DNA from: JBEKIK01 sp050013075
GTDB taxonomy: Bacteria; Planctomycetota; Planctomycetia; Pirellulales; Thermoguttaceae
Assembly: GCA_050013075.1 (NCBI GenBank)
Contig: JBEKFZ010000065.1
Location: 1 to 23,658 of the forward strand
Length of the DNA: 23,658 nucleotides
Direction of reading: 5' to 3'
The notes under the pieces are model-generated. The model was not told the DNA's origin. It did not search any database and saw nothing but the letters and a program-made list of their open reading frames with translations. The position numbers and the translations under genes were made by a program. How positions within the stretch are numbered: the first letter of the stretch is position 1; every line of letters starts with the position of its first letter. Shown here one piece after another: positions 1 to 8,050 of this stretch.

Positions 1-33
1 GAAAAACTGGATGACTTCCAAACGAATGGCCAT
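1..33 (-). CDS. Partial CDS, N-terminal 11 codons of an unidentified protein
   Basis: On the minus strand an ATG at 33-31 opens a frame reading MAIRLEVIQFF that runs off the left edge. A GGAG Shine-Dalgarno sequence lies 7 nt upstream of the ATG, a good ribosome-binding site by the standards of this window. The start faces away from the HEAT-repeat gene, so the first 468 bases are a divergent promoter region. Eleven residues are too few to name a family; an SPFH/virion-core-like start is only a loose impression. Confidence 0.5.
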   Translation of the reverse strand, partial: MAIRLEVIQFF

Positions 34-53
34 GATTTAGCTCCGGATATATT

Positions 54-74
54 AGTTATCAGTCTTCAGTTATC
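54..74. repeat. Heptamer array, 3 units (AGTTATC family)
   Basis: Three consecutive 7-nt units, AGTTATC, AGTCTTC and AGTTATC, in perfect register. The family is the reverse complement of the GATAACT units found just before queE. It lies 21 nt upstream of the partial minus-strand gene. Confidence 0.7.
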
Positions 75-87
75 ATTTTTTTATTGC

Positions 88-105
88 GAAACCGCAAGCT
101 GTTTT
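88..105. repeat. Degenerate copy of the AAACCGC palindrome
   Basis: GAAACCGCAAGCTGTTTT is an imperfect copy of the palindrome GAAACCGCTTGCGGTTTC that recurs in other intergenic spaces of this window (6987, 7075, 8051). Confidence 0.5.
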
Positions 106-127
106 GGCTCCAGTAATGTCCATAAAA

Positions 128-147
128 GTGGGCAGTGAACTGCCCAC
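128..147. repeat. Short hairpin, GTGGGCAGT/ACTGCCCAC
   Basis: A perfect 9-bp inverted repeat with a 2-nt loop (GA). It directly abuts the CCCCAAT heptamer array. There is no T-run on either side, so it is a tight palindrome rather than an obvious intrinsic terminator. Confidence 0.7.
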
Positions 148-182
148 CCCCAATCCCCAATCTGCAATTCCTAATCCCCAAT
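148..182. repeat. Heptamer array, 5 units (CCCCAAT family)
   Basis: Five in-register 7-nt units: CCCCAAT, CCCCAAT, CTGCAAT, TCCTAAT and CCCCAAT. The unit is close to the CCCC-rich heptanucleotides known as STRR repeats in filamentous cyanobacteria. The following 183-445 stretch shows no further gene or repeat that I can support and presumably holds the promoter of the downstream lipoprotein gene. Confidence 0.75.
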
Positions 183-445
183 CCATAGCATGATACCGAA
201 CCTCGGTGCACGTTGGAAGCAAGGTTTAGCAGGCCGCTGGAGTTTCTTCGCGTGAAAGGCGTGTCTATTGGGTAAACATGGGCCTTTTGTTGTTGGATTT
301 TACTATTTCGCTGGTGGGGGGGTTTTCTCGATTTCTCAGTCCGCCCATTTTAACGTATTTCCTGGAATGATTCATCTTGGCCCAAGATGGCGACGATGGT
401 ATAGTCCCGACTCGCTTTTCTGTGGCGCAACCGCGCCTTAATCTT

Positions 446-469
446 ATGAAAAACAACGGCTGCCACTGA
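446..469 (+). other. Possible 7-codon leader ORF overlapping the lipoprotein start
   Basis: An ATG at 446 reads MKNNGCH and stops with TGA at 467-469. The stop overlaps the ATG of the next gene in the arrangement TGATG. Such overlaps permit termination-reinitiation. Neither start has a clear Shine-Dalgarno sequence, so the leader may be a chance reading. Confidence 0.25.
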
Positions 470-1161
470 TGAACGCTGCAATCGGCAGACAAATACTGAC
501 GCTGGCTTTGGGCATTTTGGCCTTGCTGTTGCCGGGTTGCGCGGATATGCCCGCCTGGGTGCCGTTTCAAGGCGCAAGGACCGACGATTTGCCGGGTGTA
601 GTCACTCCGGCGGCAAAGATTGCCCAATTGAAAAAACTATCATCAGAAGCGGCCAAGAGCGACCAGGAAACAAGGCATCGGGTAGTCGGGCAGTTGGTCA
701 CGGCGATCCGTAGCGAGACGGATCCGCTGATTCGAGCGGAAATAATACGCACTCTGGGCGAATATCCAGATCCTGCCGCCGATTCGGTGTTAAAAGCTGC
801 GTTGGGCGACCTGGATGCCGACGTGCGCATCGCGGCCTGCGAAGCCTGGGGCAAGCGCGGCGATGCTCAAGCCGCCGGTCTGCTGGCCCCACTGCTTACC
901 AGTGATGTAAACCAGGATGTCCGATTGGCCGCCACCCGGGCCTTGGGAAAAATCAAAGACCAACAGGCCATTACCGCACTTGGCGATGCCTTGACCGACT
1001 CCGATCCGGCCATGCAATATCGAGCGGTTTTGTCGCTTAAAGAAATCACCGGGCAGGATCTGGGCAATAACGTCGATCGTTGGCAACAGTACGTCAAGGA
1101 AGGGCATCCTCAGCCGGCTCAACCCACTTCGATGGCCGAGCGCCTTAAGAAAATGTTTTAG
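469..1161 (+). CDS. HEAT-repeat lipoprotein
   Basis: A 230-residue protein with a lipoprotein signal peptide: short N-terminus, hydrophobic stretch at about residues 8-21, and a lipobox LPGC with the modified cysteine at position 24. Mature residues from about 60 to 200 form HEAT repeats, helical pairs with the recurring pattern of aspartate followed by VR-x-A-A (DADVRIAACEAWG, QDVRLAATRALG). HEAT solenoids are protein-binding scaffolds, so an envelope-anchored adaptor role is inferred; no catalytic motif is visible. It lies 124 nt upstream of the diadenylate cyclase gene on the same strand and could share transcription with it. No Shine-Dalgarno sequence precedes the ATG; translation may be coupled to a 7-codon leader ending in TGATG. 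Confidence 0.8.
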   Translation: MNAAIGRQILTLALGILALLLPGCADMPAWVPFQGARTDDLPGVVTPAAKIAQLKKLSSEAAKSDQETRHRVVGQLVTAIRSETDPLIRAEIIRTLGEYPDPAADSVLKAALGDLDADVRIAACEAWGKRGDAQAAGLLAPLLTSDVNQDVRLAATRALGKIKDQQAITALGDALTDSDPAMQYRAVLSLKEITGQDLGNNVDRWQQYVKEGHPQPAQPTSMAERLKKMF

Positions 1162-1285
1162 ACGCCGGATCAGGGATTCGATGGTGGGAAAGAATTTAGT
1201 TTTGCATTTTGTACTTTTTCTTTGCGTTTTTCACTGAACCTTGATCCATGTACTATGAAATTGCCGATTTAAGCTTCAGGATCGG

Positions 1286-2563
1286 TTGTTGAAATTGCCT
1301 CTTAACATTCATCTCGGACAGAATTCCCAAATTATGTACGCTTTGCAGTTGCTCAAAATCGCTAAAGCCCGTAATATAATGACGGATCAGGAACCATCGG
1401 ACCAATTGCGGTTGGTCGTATCCGGTGATAGCGACTCGGCGGCACGATCTAACGAGCGCCATGACGACGAAAATGAGGGAGAAATCGATATGGCCGCTGC
1501 AGATAAACGTTTACATTCGTTGCACCGAGAAGGCCGCACTTCGCCCAGGTTTCTTCGACTCCAGGAGGACTCCGAAACCACCCCAGGCAGCCAGACCATG
1601 CATTCGCTACGATTCACCGAGCAATTCAAGGGGCTGTTCTCGCTGGCCGTCCAAATGACCGCCATGGCAGGGGTCGACGCCATCATTCTGTTGTTGGACG
1701 GGCCGGCCGACTGGTCGCGACTGAAAAGCATGGCCGGCAAGGCAAAGGTCATTGTGGCCGCCGACACCGCCGAACAGCTCGAAGGGGCCAAAGACCTGGG
1801 TCTGGCAGCCCTCCGGCTGAATATGCCGGAAAGCACTATTTACGAACGACTTACGCAATCGGTCCTGGAAGCCGTGGCCGACGACCTTTTGGCCCCCGGC
1901 TCCAGCGTATTGACCCTTTATAGCGGGTTCGACGCCGACAACATCGACTCCCTAAGCCTTATTAACCTGGACGAGCACCTCAATCGGCTCACCGGGCGGG
2001 ACCTGCGTCAATTGGAAACCCGCGTGCCCTTGGATACGCTCAAGATCGTGGTCGATCTGGCCGTGGAAATCGGCCGCGAAGGCCGCGAGGGCAAGCCCGT
2101 GGGCACCCTGTTCGTTGTGGGCGACGCCCGAAAGGTGCTAAATTGCAGCCGTCCCACCGGGTTCGATCCGGTCCGGGGCTACAGCCGCAAGGAACGCAAC
2201 CTAGACGATCCGCGGGTCCGCGAAGGGATCAAGGAAATCGCCCAAATGGACGGCGCGATCATCGTATCCTCCGACGGAGTGGTCGAGGCGGCCTGCCGGT
2301 ATCTGGATTGCTCGGCAGCCGACGTGACGCTCTCCAAGGGCCTAGGCGCCCGGCATTGGGCCGCCGCCGCCATATCCAAGGCCACCAACGCCGTGGCCGT
2401 TACCGTCAGCCAGACCAACGGCACGGTGCGGATCTTCCACAACGGCGAAGTAGTGCTGCGGATCGAGCCCTATCTCCGCCGCCCCATGGTCTGGAAATCC
2501 TTCGAATTCGAGCCGCCCCAGCCCGAAGCCAAATCCAAACCCCGCGCCGACGGCGGCGAATAA
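1286..2563 (+). CDS. Diadenylate cyclase, DacZ/DisA_N type
   Basis: The C-terminal third is a DAC (DisA_N) domain, which makes cyclic di-AMP from two ATP. The two signature motifs are present: DGA at residues 322-324 (MDGAIIVSSDG) and the RHR-type motif at 354-360, here GARHWAA with W where GTRHRAA is typical. Residues about 110-280 (VQMTAMAGVDAIILLLD onward) resemble the pyruvate-kinase C-terminal-like domain that precedes DAC in archaeal DacZ, so a PK_C-DAC layout is inferred. Residues 45-105 are charged and low-complexity. The longest frame starts at TTG 1286; ATG codons at 1334 and 1379 (MTDQEPSDQ) are alternatives, and 1379 is plausible because conserved-looking sequence begins only later. 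No membrane segment is seen. The 3-prime end (2528-2556) is duplicated at 6895. Confidence 0.85.
   Translation: MLKLPLNIHLGQNSQIMYALQLLKIAKARNIMTDQEPSDQLRLVVSGDSDSAARSNERHDDENEGEIDMAAADKRLHSLHREGRTSPRFLRLQEDSETTPGSQTMHSLRFTEQFKGLFSLAVQMTAMAGVDAIILLLDGPADWSRLKSMAGKAKVIVAADTAEQLEGAKDLGLAALRLNMPESTIYERLTQSVLEAVADDLLAPGSSVLTLYSGFDADNIDSLSLINLDEHLNRLTGRDLRQLETRVPLDTLKIVVDLAVEIGREGREGKPVGTLFVVGDARKVLNCSRPTGFDPVRGYSRKERNLDDPRVREGIKEIAQMDGAIIVSSDGVVEAACRYLDCSAADVTLSKGLGARHWAAAAISKATNAVAVTVSQTNGTVRIFHNGEVVLRIEPYLRRPMVWKSFEFEPPQPEAKSKPRADGGE
2528..2556 (+). repeat. 29-bp direct repeat, copy 1 (3-prime end of the cyclase gene)
   Basis: This segment encodes the cyclase tail AKSKPRADGG. It matches 6895-6923 at 28 of 29 positions in the same orientation. 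The two copies bracket the large PEP-CTERM gene (2704-6600). It could be a trace of an insertion at the 3-prime end of the cyclase gene, or of a duplication. Confidence 0.8.
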
Positions 2564-2595
2564 AAATCTCATCATCCCATAAAGCCGCGACGGGC

Positions 2596-2637
2596 ACCAA
2601 CCGAAGGTTGGTCGGTCGCGCAAATACCGCTTGCGGT
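2596..2637. terminator. Paired hairpins between convergent genes
   Basis: Two inverted repeats lie between the convergent cyclase and PEP-CTERM genes. ACCAACC-GAA-GGTTGGT is a perfect 7-bp stem at 2596-2612. ACCGC-TT-GCGGT at 2626-2637 is the core of the dispersed AAACCGC palindrome. No T-run follows, so termination is inferred from position only. Confidence 0.45.
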
Positions 2638-2703
2638 TTCGCGCCGCCCTGGGACGAATTGAGGAATAGGCTCCCGGCGCGTCCGTTTTCTTCCACGGCC
2701 GGC

Positions 2704-5700
2704 TCACCGTGTCGATTTTCTCACCATCGCCGCCGTGGCCAGGGCGATCAAGAGCATGACAAACGTTTGCGGCTCTGGAACGGATTGTACGTTATTGAGT
2801 GATCCGCCGGAAATTGATGCAAAATCCAATTCCGTGCCGTTGCCGATGGTGAGCGTGGATTGAGTGATGCTATCCACCGTAAGCACGGTGCCCGTGCCGC
2901 TAACTGTGGTCGAGCCTAGTCCGGCAATGGTGCCCAAGATTGGCGAGCCGCTGGCGACCAGCAACGATGCGCCACTGGCGACATTGACCGTGGATACGTC
3001 GGCCAGGTCGCCGCCGTCGATAATCAATTGGCCTTGATTGATGTTTGTCGAGCCGGTGTAAGTATTGCTGCCCTGAAGCGTGAGCGCGCCCGTGCCGGTT
3101 TTGTTCAACGTGAGCGTTCCGCCGCTGTTGCTGATCGGACCTGTTACCACGGTGTTTGAGGCGCCGCCGAAGGTAAGTGTGGTGCTAGCGGTCTCTGCAA
3201 TGCTGCCGATTTGCACTTTTGCGCTGTTCGCGTTGATCGTAAGCAGGCTGCCGTAGCTGGTGATCCGGTCAATCGCCAACGTATAACCGTTGCCGCCGCT
3301 GGCGTTGATGGTTGTGTTGTAGGTCGTCAGCCCATTGCCGCTATTGCGGCTCGTCTCGCCGGCCGGGGCAAACGTAAGAGTCTGGTTTTGCGGACCGCTG
3401 CCGCTAACGGCCGCCACATTGTTCACGTCGAAGTTTAGCGTGACATTGCCCGAGTTGTTGCCGGTGGTGGTATTGGCAAAGGCCACGCTGCTGTCGCCGC
3501 GAAGTTGGATGCCTACCGAGCCGTTGTTGCTCGATCCGAGCTGAAATCCGGTCGTGCCGGAGGCCGGATTGTTTCCCAGCGCGGATGAAGTGGGAACGCC
3601 GCCGACCATGGAGATGTTGCCTGAATTGGCGACCAGTTGCAGGGTTGTGCCGTTGCCGATTACCATATTGCCGGCGGTGGTGTTGCCGCCAGAGAGCACT
3701 AGTTTGCCCGTGCTTAGAGTGGTCGTGCCGGAATAGGTGTTATTGCCTTGAAGCGCCATCGTGCCCGCGCCGACTTTGGTCACCGTTCCCGCTCCGGAGA
3801 TTGCGCCGGCGTAGGTGAGGGAATCGGCGTGGTTGAAAACCAGTGCGCCGCCGTTGTTGATGGCCGGGCTGGCGAGAGACTCGCCGGTCGTGCCGTTGCC
3901 GATTTGCAGCGTGCCGCCGCCGATCGTGGTGTTGCCGGTAAAGCTATTCGCGCCGTTCAGGGTCAGTTTGCCGGGGCCGACCTTGGTCAGGGCGCTTGAG
4001 TAGCCGTAGTCGGTGGCATTATCCTCGACATTGTTGTTAATGACGATGTCACCTGTCATCGTTGCGACCACCAGATCCAGGTTTGACCCGATGATCACGA
4101 AGATTTTGGGTGAGCCGCCGATCGTCAAAGTCCCCGTGCCGGTATTCATGATGCCGTTGATTGTCAAAGTGGTATTATTCGCCCCCGGTTGGGTGGCGGC
4201 TCCGCTGCCGCTATAGTTGATCGTGTTGACGCTGCGGGTAGATCCCATGGCAGAGTAGGTGCCGGAGGAGGTGACGTTGTAATTGATCGTGTTAGTGTCG
4301 CCCGTTGGGATGCCGCCGAAAGCACTGGTTCCGCTTTCCACGGTAGCACCGGTATAGCCCGCGATCGTGCCGCTATTACTATAGGCATAAAGCGTGCTTG
4401 CGCCAGTACCAACGAACGCCCACGGGCCAAGGATGCCGTTGGTGTTCGTCGTCGTAGTCGTGATGGCCCCGGTGATCGTGGCAAAATCGACCGCACCACC
4501 GGTGTTGCGCGTGATGGCGCCCAAGGCGAGCGTGCCGACACTGACGGTGTTGCTGATCGTCGAGGCGCCAGCATTGACAGTCAAGCCGGCGAGCGTCTGT
4601 ATAGTGGCGGCCGGGTTCGAGTAGGTGAAGGTCCCGCCGCCGACCGCCAAAGCGCTGCTGGAACTCAATGCACCCGTCAATAATAAGGTTCCGCCGTTGT
4701 TGACCTTCAAAGAGCTGCCGGAGCTCAACTGACCGGACAATAACAGCGTGCCGGCATCCACCACCGTGTTGCCCGTGTAACTGTTGCTGCCCGATAGGGT
4801 CAACGTACCCGCGCCTTCCTTGGCGATGCCGCCCGGGCCGCTGATATTGCCGCCGATTGTTATATTTCCGCCGCCGGCGGTTGTCTTGATCGTTCGCGTG
4901 TTCGGCGCGCCCTTCGGCAGGTAGATGTTGTCGTTGATGGTCTGCTGATTGGTGCTGCTGTTGGCAATCGCCCCGGCCAGCGTAAAGCTGTTCGTGCCTG
5001 CCGTGCCGGGATTGATCGTATAGGCAGGCGCGGCTGAGGAGAATGTGATGCCTGACACGTTGTACGTGCCCTGCGTCATCAGGTTGTCGGTCAGGGTCGT
5101 GCCTGAAGAACCCGACCCAGCGAAGATCAGCGCATCACCGTTGGCGGGCTGCGCAGCGTTCCAATTCGCGCTGCCGGCCCAGTTGCTCGAAGAAGTGCCG
5201 CTCCAGGCGACTGTGGACGACTTAGCGACAACTGTCAACTTATTGGCGGACTCGGAATAGGTTAAGCCGTTAAGATAGTTGCTCCAGATTCCGTTGAATT
5301 TTGTAAATCCGTTGACGCCGAATGTGTTGCCGTAAGTCGTATTTGCGGAGGTGACCAACGTCCAGGAGTTGCCGATGTTGGCGCCGGCGTTGGTCATGTC
5401 GAGATTGAAAACGCCGTTAAGCAGCACCGCTGTTGCGCTTGATCCTATAATAGCGTTATTCACGCCGCTTGCGCCGATGGCGAACGTTTGGTTCGCCCCG
5501 TCTGCGAGTTCAAAACGGCCGGTTACGTTGATATTTCCGGTAAAAGTGTTGTTGGATGAATACATCCTCACGTAGTAGGTATTGGTTGTCCCGATGTTAA
5601 GCGTTCCGCTGCCTGTCACGTCCGCCAGAATGCTGGTGTTGCCTTGCTCGGAGTTAAAGGTGGCTGAGGATGCGATCGTCACCTTTCCCGCAAGCTGAAA

Positions 5701-6600
5701 AAGATCAGTTGAATTATTGCAATATTGATGCGTCGATCCTCCGTTAAAAATGAGATTCTTAAAAGATATGATGCCGGCGGATCCGGAGCCCTTGTATAAC
5801 AGCCCCGTAGTGGAATCGCTCGCCGAGTTATTGACCGTAAGAGAATCGCCGGCAAAGTTGAAACCGTAGGTCGAGCTATCGGGCGTGCGGATCGCGTGGT
5901 TGCCCGTGTAGTAGTTGGCGCCGGAATGGGCGAAGTACGAGTCATTCCAGCCGGCCGAGGAGTTGAAACTCGACGTGCCAACGGTGTCGCTCGCCGTCAA
6001 CGTCACAGTCGTGGCGGTTGACTTGTAAATGGTGTCAGAGAAACCCATGTCGGCGCGCAAAGCATACAGCATGGCGACACAAGACTCCTTGTTGGTCTCG
6101 GAGCCTTCGGTGTCGTAGTTCAATCCGTAGGGCCAAAAATGCTGGGTGTCGCCGTTCAGGCGGGACCCAATCCCGTAGAGCTGCTGCATTAGCGCGGTCG
6201 TCGCCCCTCCGTTCCACCGGCCTTCGATCATCAGGCCGCCCCAGGCGGAATATGTGCCGGTGCCGAAAAAGTGGCAGCTCTCGTGCTCCGCGACCCGTTC
6301 GGCGGGCCAAGTCCCACCGAAACCAATACTGCCGAGGTAGCTAGCCTGTGCGGTTGGGATGCCGGAGTTGTAGTAAACGTAAATGTCAGTTTTAGAGTCA
6401 ACGATGTTGCCGTAAGCATTTATGCGGGCGCACACAAGATCCATCGCGGCAATGGCGGCGTTCTTTCTGGAATCTGTGTCCCAAGTCCCTCCGATAGTAT
6501 ACGTGACCGTCCCGCGCGCGACGGTCGGCACAATCACCGCCGCGAATATCATCATCGCGGCAACGGAGGCTGTCTTCGCCATGTTCATCTTCCTCAGCAT
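2704..6600 (-). CDS. PEP-CTERM protein with HExxH domain and autotransporter-type beta repeats
   Basis: A 1298-residue exported protein. The ATG at 6600 is chosen because GGAAAGGA lies 8 nt upstream, better than an in-frame ATG at 6642. The signal peptide follows (MAKTASVAAMMIFAAVIVPT). Residues 106-110 are HESCH, an HExxH zinc-protease signature followed by FFGTGTYSAWG, with a possible third ligand in the downstream HFWPYGLNYD. A WSGTSSSNW...NW motif near residue 460 opens the beta-repeat part. At least four autotransporter-associated strand repeats of the form GAGTLTLSGSNSYTGNT follow, near 600, 880, 950 and 1175. The C-terminus is a PEP-CTERM anchor: VPEPQ, hydrophobic helix, KSTR. This tail is normally processed by an exosortase, and none is encoded here. 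The function is probably cell-surface or matrix; protease activity is inferred only from HExxH. Confidence 0.85.
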   Translation of the reverse strand: MLRKMNMAKTASVAAMMIFAAVIVPTVARGTVTYTIGGTWDTDSRKNAAIAAMDLVCARINAYGNIVDSKTDIYVYYNSGIPTAQASYLGSIGFGGTWPAERVAEHESCHFFGTGTYSAWGGLMIEGRWNGGATTALMQQLYGIGSRLNGDTQHFWPYGLNYDTEGSETNKESCVAMLYALRADMGFSDTIYKSTATTVTLTASDTVGTSSFNSSAGWNDSYFAHSGANYYTGNHAIRTPDSSTYGFNFAGDSLTVNNSASDSTTGLLYKGSGSAGIISFKNLIFNGGSTHQYCNNSTDLFQLAGKVTIASSATFNSEQGNTSILADVTGSGTLNIGTTNTYYVRMYSSNNTFTGNINVTGRFELADGANQTFAIGASGVNNAIIGSSATAVLLNGVFNLDMTNAGANIGNSWTLVTSANTTYGNTFGVNGFTKFNGIWSNYLNGLTYSESANKLTVVAKSSTVAWSGTSSSNWAGSANWNAAQPANGDALIFAGSGSSGTTLTDNLMTQGTYNVSGITFSSAAPAYTINPGTAGTNSFTLAGAIANSSTNQQTINDNIYLPKGAPNTRTIKTTAGGGNITIGGNISGPGGIAKEGAGTLTLSGSNSYTGNTVVDAGTLLLSGQLSSGSSLKVNNGGTLLLTGALSSSSALAVGGGTFTYSNPAATIQTLAGLTVNAGASTISNTVSVGTLALGAITRNTGGAVDFATITGAITTTTTNTNGILGPWAFVGTGASTLYAYSNSGTIAGYTGATVESGTSAFGGIPTGDTNTINYNVTSSGTYSAMGSTRSVNTINYSGSGAATQPGANNTTLTINGIMNTGTGTLTIGGSPKIFVIIGSNLDLVVATMTGDIVINNNVEDNATDYGYSSALTKVGPGKLTLNGANSFTGNTTIGGGTLQIGNGTTGESLASPAINNGGALVFNHADSLTYAGAISGAGTVTKVGAGTMALQGNNTYSGTTTLSTGKLVLSGGNTTAGNMVIGNGTTLQLVANSGNISMVGGVPTSSALGNNPASGTTGFQLGSSNNGSVGIQLRGDSSVAFANTTTGNNSGNVTLNFDVNNVAAVSGSGPQNQTLTFAPAGETSRNSGNGLTTYNTTINASGGNGYTLAIDRITSYGSLLTINANSAKVQIGSIAETASTTLTFGGASNTVVTGPISNSGGTLTLNKTGTGALTLQGSNTYTGSTNINQGQLIIDGGDLADVSTVNVASGASLLVASGSPILGTIAGLGSTTVSGTGTVLTVDSITQSTLTIGNGTELDFASISGGSLNNVQSVPEPQTFVMLLIALATAAMVRKSTR

Positions 6601-6681
6601 CACGGTTGTCCTTTCCGCAAAACCAGCAAATTGAAATCGCATCCCAGTGCCTTATCTAGCAAGTTATTGCCGGTTGGGTGC

Positions 6682-6705
6682 CATGCCCACGCTCGCTTGG
6701 GCATG
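6682..6705. repeat. Hairpin CATGCCCA/TGGGCATG
   Basis: An 8-bp perfect inverted repeat with an 8-nt loop, upstream of the PEP-CTERM gene. A near-copy (CATACCCA/TGGGCATG) lies at 16763-16787 upstream of mcsA, so this is a dispersed palindromic family. Confidence 0.7.
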
Positions 6706-6894
6706 ATGAATGGCATCGTCCCATAGGCAACAATTTCGGGGAAGAGGCACTAGTCATAAAGTTGGCTCGCTAAGCAGTTGCACAAAGATTTTTCATTGGG
6801 CGACCTTATATGTACTCCTTTGACAACTTATTTTATCAAAATTGCAGTGCCGTGTCAAACTATACGGCTTGTTTTCGGGCCTCGCTCGCCCATC

Positions 6895-6923
6895 GCCAAA
6901 TCCAAGCCCCGCGCCGACGGCGG
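6895..6923 (+). repeat. 29-bp direct repeat, copy 2
   Basis: This copy is 28/29 identical to the 3-prime coding end of the cyclase gene at 2528-2556, but here it is intergenic and is followed at once by a GATGAAG heptamer array. Four more matching bases (GCCC) lie 7 nt upstream in both copies. Confidence 0.8.
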
Positions 6924-6944
6924 ACAGAGATGGGAAGGAAGAGG

Positions 6945-6972
6945 AATGAAGGATGAGAGATGAAGGATGAAT
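6945..6972. repeat. Heptamer array, 4 units (GATGAAG family)
   Basis: AATGAAG, GATGAGA, GATGAAG and GATGAAT in perfect 7-nt register. The same family appears at the 3-prime end of queC. Confidence 0.75.
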
Positions 6973-6986
6973 TTTAAATGATTACT

Positions 6987-7090
6987 GAAACCGCTTGCGG
7001 TTTCGCGATCTAATAAACCGCTTGCGCTTTTGCGCCGGTAGCGCTATCACCCGGGTATTCTATATCGAAGGATAAAACCGCTTGCGGTTT
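6987..7090. repeat. Three copies of the AAACCGCTTGCGGTTT palindrome
   Basis: Copies at 6987-7004 (perfect, GAAACCGCTTGCGGTTTC), 7015-7030 (one arm altered, AAACCGCTTGCGCTTT) and 7075-7090 (perfect 16-mer). Each is followed one or two bases later by GCG or CGC. The stretch between the PEP-CTERM gene and the toxin gene (6601-7308) otherwise holds only repeats. Confidence 0.8.
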
Positions 7091-7097
7091 AGCGCTG

Positions 7098-7125
7098 CCC
7101 ACTGTCTACTGCCCACCATCCACGA
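7098..7125. repeat. Heptamer array, 4 units (CCCACTG family)
   Basis: CCCACTG, TCTACTG, CCCACCA and TCCACGA in register. The family is the one that makes up the middle of the array inside queE. Confidence 0.7.
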
Positions 7126-7308
7126 AATTTTTCTTCGTACTCCGTGAATATGGCGGCTTTATAACGAATCTTTGAAATTGCCCGGAATTGCCGCCCCTTA
7201 TTTCGCCCTTTTAGCTTGTCAATCTCGATAGAGCAAGATACAATAATACCGGTGATTTAGACGTATACGGTTAGTTTTCGATGATGGCTCGGCGTGGGAC
7301 TGCCAACG

Positions 7309-7602
7309 ATGTATGTAGTTGAGTTTACGGAAAGCGCCATCGAAGACTTGCGTTGCCTGCGGAAACATGAACAAGAAATCATCCTCGATGCAATCGAACA
7401 ACAACTTGTTCACGAACCGCTGACCGAGACTCGCAACCGTAAGCCGTTACGTCCCAACGACCTGTCTCAATGGGAACTAAGAGTGGATCGCTTTTGCGTC
7501 TTTTATGATGTTACCGGTAAGGACGCGGTTGTGATCGTGAAGGCAGTCGGTTGGAAGGAGCACAACAAGCTATACATTCGCGGCAAGGAGTTCCAGCTAT
7601 GA
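7309..7602 (+). CDS. RelE/ParE-superfamily toxin
   Basis: A 97-residue basic protein starting MYVVEFTESAIEDL, the typical beta-alpha start of RelE/ParE toxins, followed by a helical region (HEQEIILDAIEQQL) and the beta sheet with KPLRPNDLSQWELR, VDRFCVFYDV and AVGWKEHNKLYIRG. Family members either cleave mRNA at the ribosome or inhibit gyrase; which applies cannot be told from sequence. ATG 7309 is preferred to an in-frame GTG at 7294 because family proteins begin at this point. It overlaps the downstream antitoxin by 4 nt (ATGA), so translation is coupled, in the toxin-first order. Confidence 0.85.
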   Translation: MYVVEFTESAIEDLRCLRKHEQEIILDAIEQQLVHEPLTETRNRKPLRPNDLSQWELRVDRFCVFYDVTGKDAVVIVKAVGWKEHNKLYIRGKEFQL

Positions 7603-7859
7603 AAACGATTGACGTCGGGGCAGCAACACCCAGTCTGCCGGAACTGTTAGAGCTGGCAAGCAACGGAAACGTAATTCTGCGCGCACCTGATGGCAAGGAA
7701 TTCCTGCTGGCCGAAGTGGACGATCTGGCGTTGGAAGTGGCGATGATTCGTCAACAACCGGAATTGATGGATTTCTTGACTGAGCGCTCTGCCGAAGGAC
7801 GACGCTCCTCTCTAAAACAAGTACGCGAAACGCTCGGACTGGCGGGACAAACTCCTTAG
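7599..7859 (+). CDS. Phd/YefM-like antitoxin of the toxin-first pair
   Basis: An 86-residue acidic protein (MKTIDVGAATPSLPELLELA) whose ATG overlaps the toxin stop codon. The N-terminal part, with SLPELLELASNGNVILRAPDGKEFLLAEVDD, resembles Phd/YefM DNA-binding antitoxin folds. The C-terminal part (residues about 50-80, LMDFLTERSAEGRRSSLKQVRETLGL) is helical and charged, as expected for a toxin-binding tail. Normally the complex represses its own promoter, so an operator would be expected just upstream of 7309; I cannot point to one. Assignment rests mostly on the coupled toxin. Confidence 0.7.
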   Translation: MKTIDVGAATPSLPELLELASNGNVILRAPDGKEFLLAEVDDLALEVAMIRQQPELMDFLTERSAEGRRSSLKQVRETLGLAGQTP

Positions 7860-8050
7860 CATCATGCACCGCATCTTATCGGGTGTCATGCCGGTGAGAG
7901 TTTCGCATCGTTGAAAAAATAGATTACATCTCGAGAAGAGCATATGGGATAAAGTCAACATCCACATAAGCGGCACACCTCCCATTTACCCTCTACTTTG
8001 ACCTTCAATCAGGGGCACCGGGCGGGGAATAAAAGTGCTGAATGCCAAAT

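Noticed and set aside
265..627. Minus-strand frame of 120 codons upstream of the lipoprotein
   Set aside because: No ribosome site, no recognisable domain, and it overlaps the start of the HEAT-repeat gene.
2143..2802. Long plus-strand frame of 219 codons at the end of the cyclase gene
   Set aside because: It is an Arg/Gly/Pro-rich shadow of the cyclase coding sequence in another frame; the cyclase frame carries the recognisable motifs.
4189..4683. Plus-strand frames inside the PEP-CTERM gene
   Set aside because: They are antisense to a low-complexity beta-repeat region whose composition keeps other frames open; no family features are visible.
2704..6923. Complete integrative element carrying the PEP-CTERM gene
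   Set aside because: The direct repeats are suggestive, but there is no integrase, transposase or other mobility gene between them.
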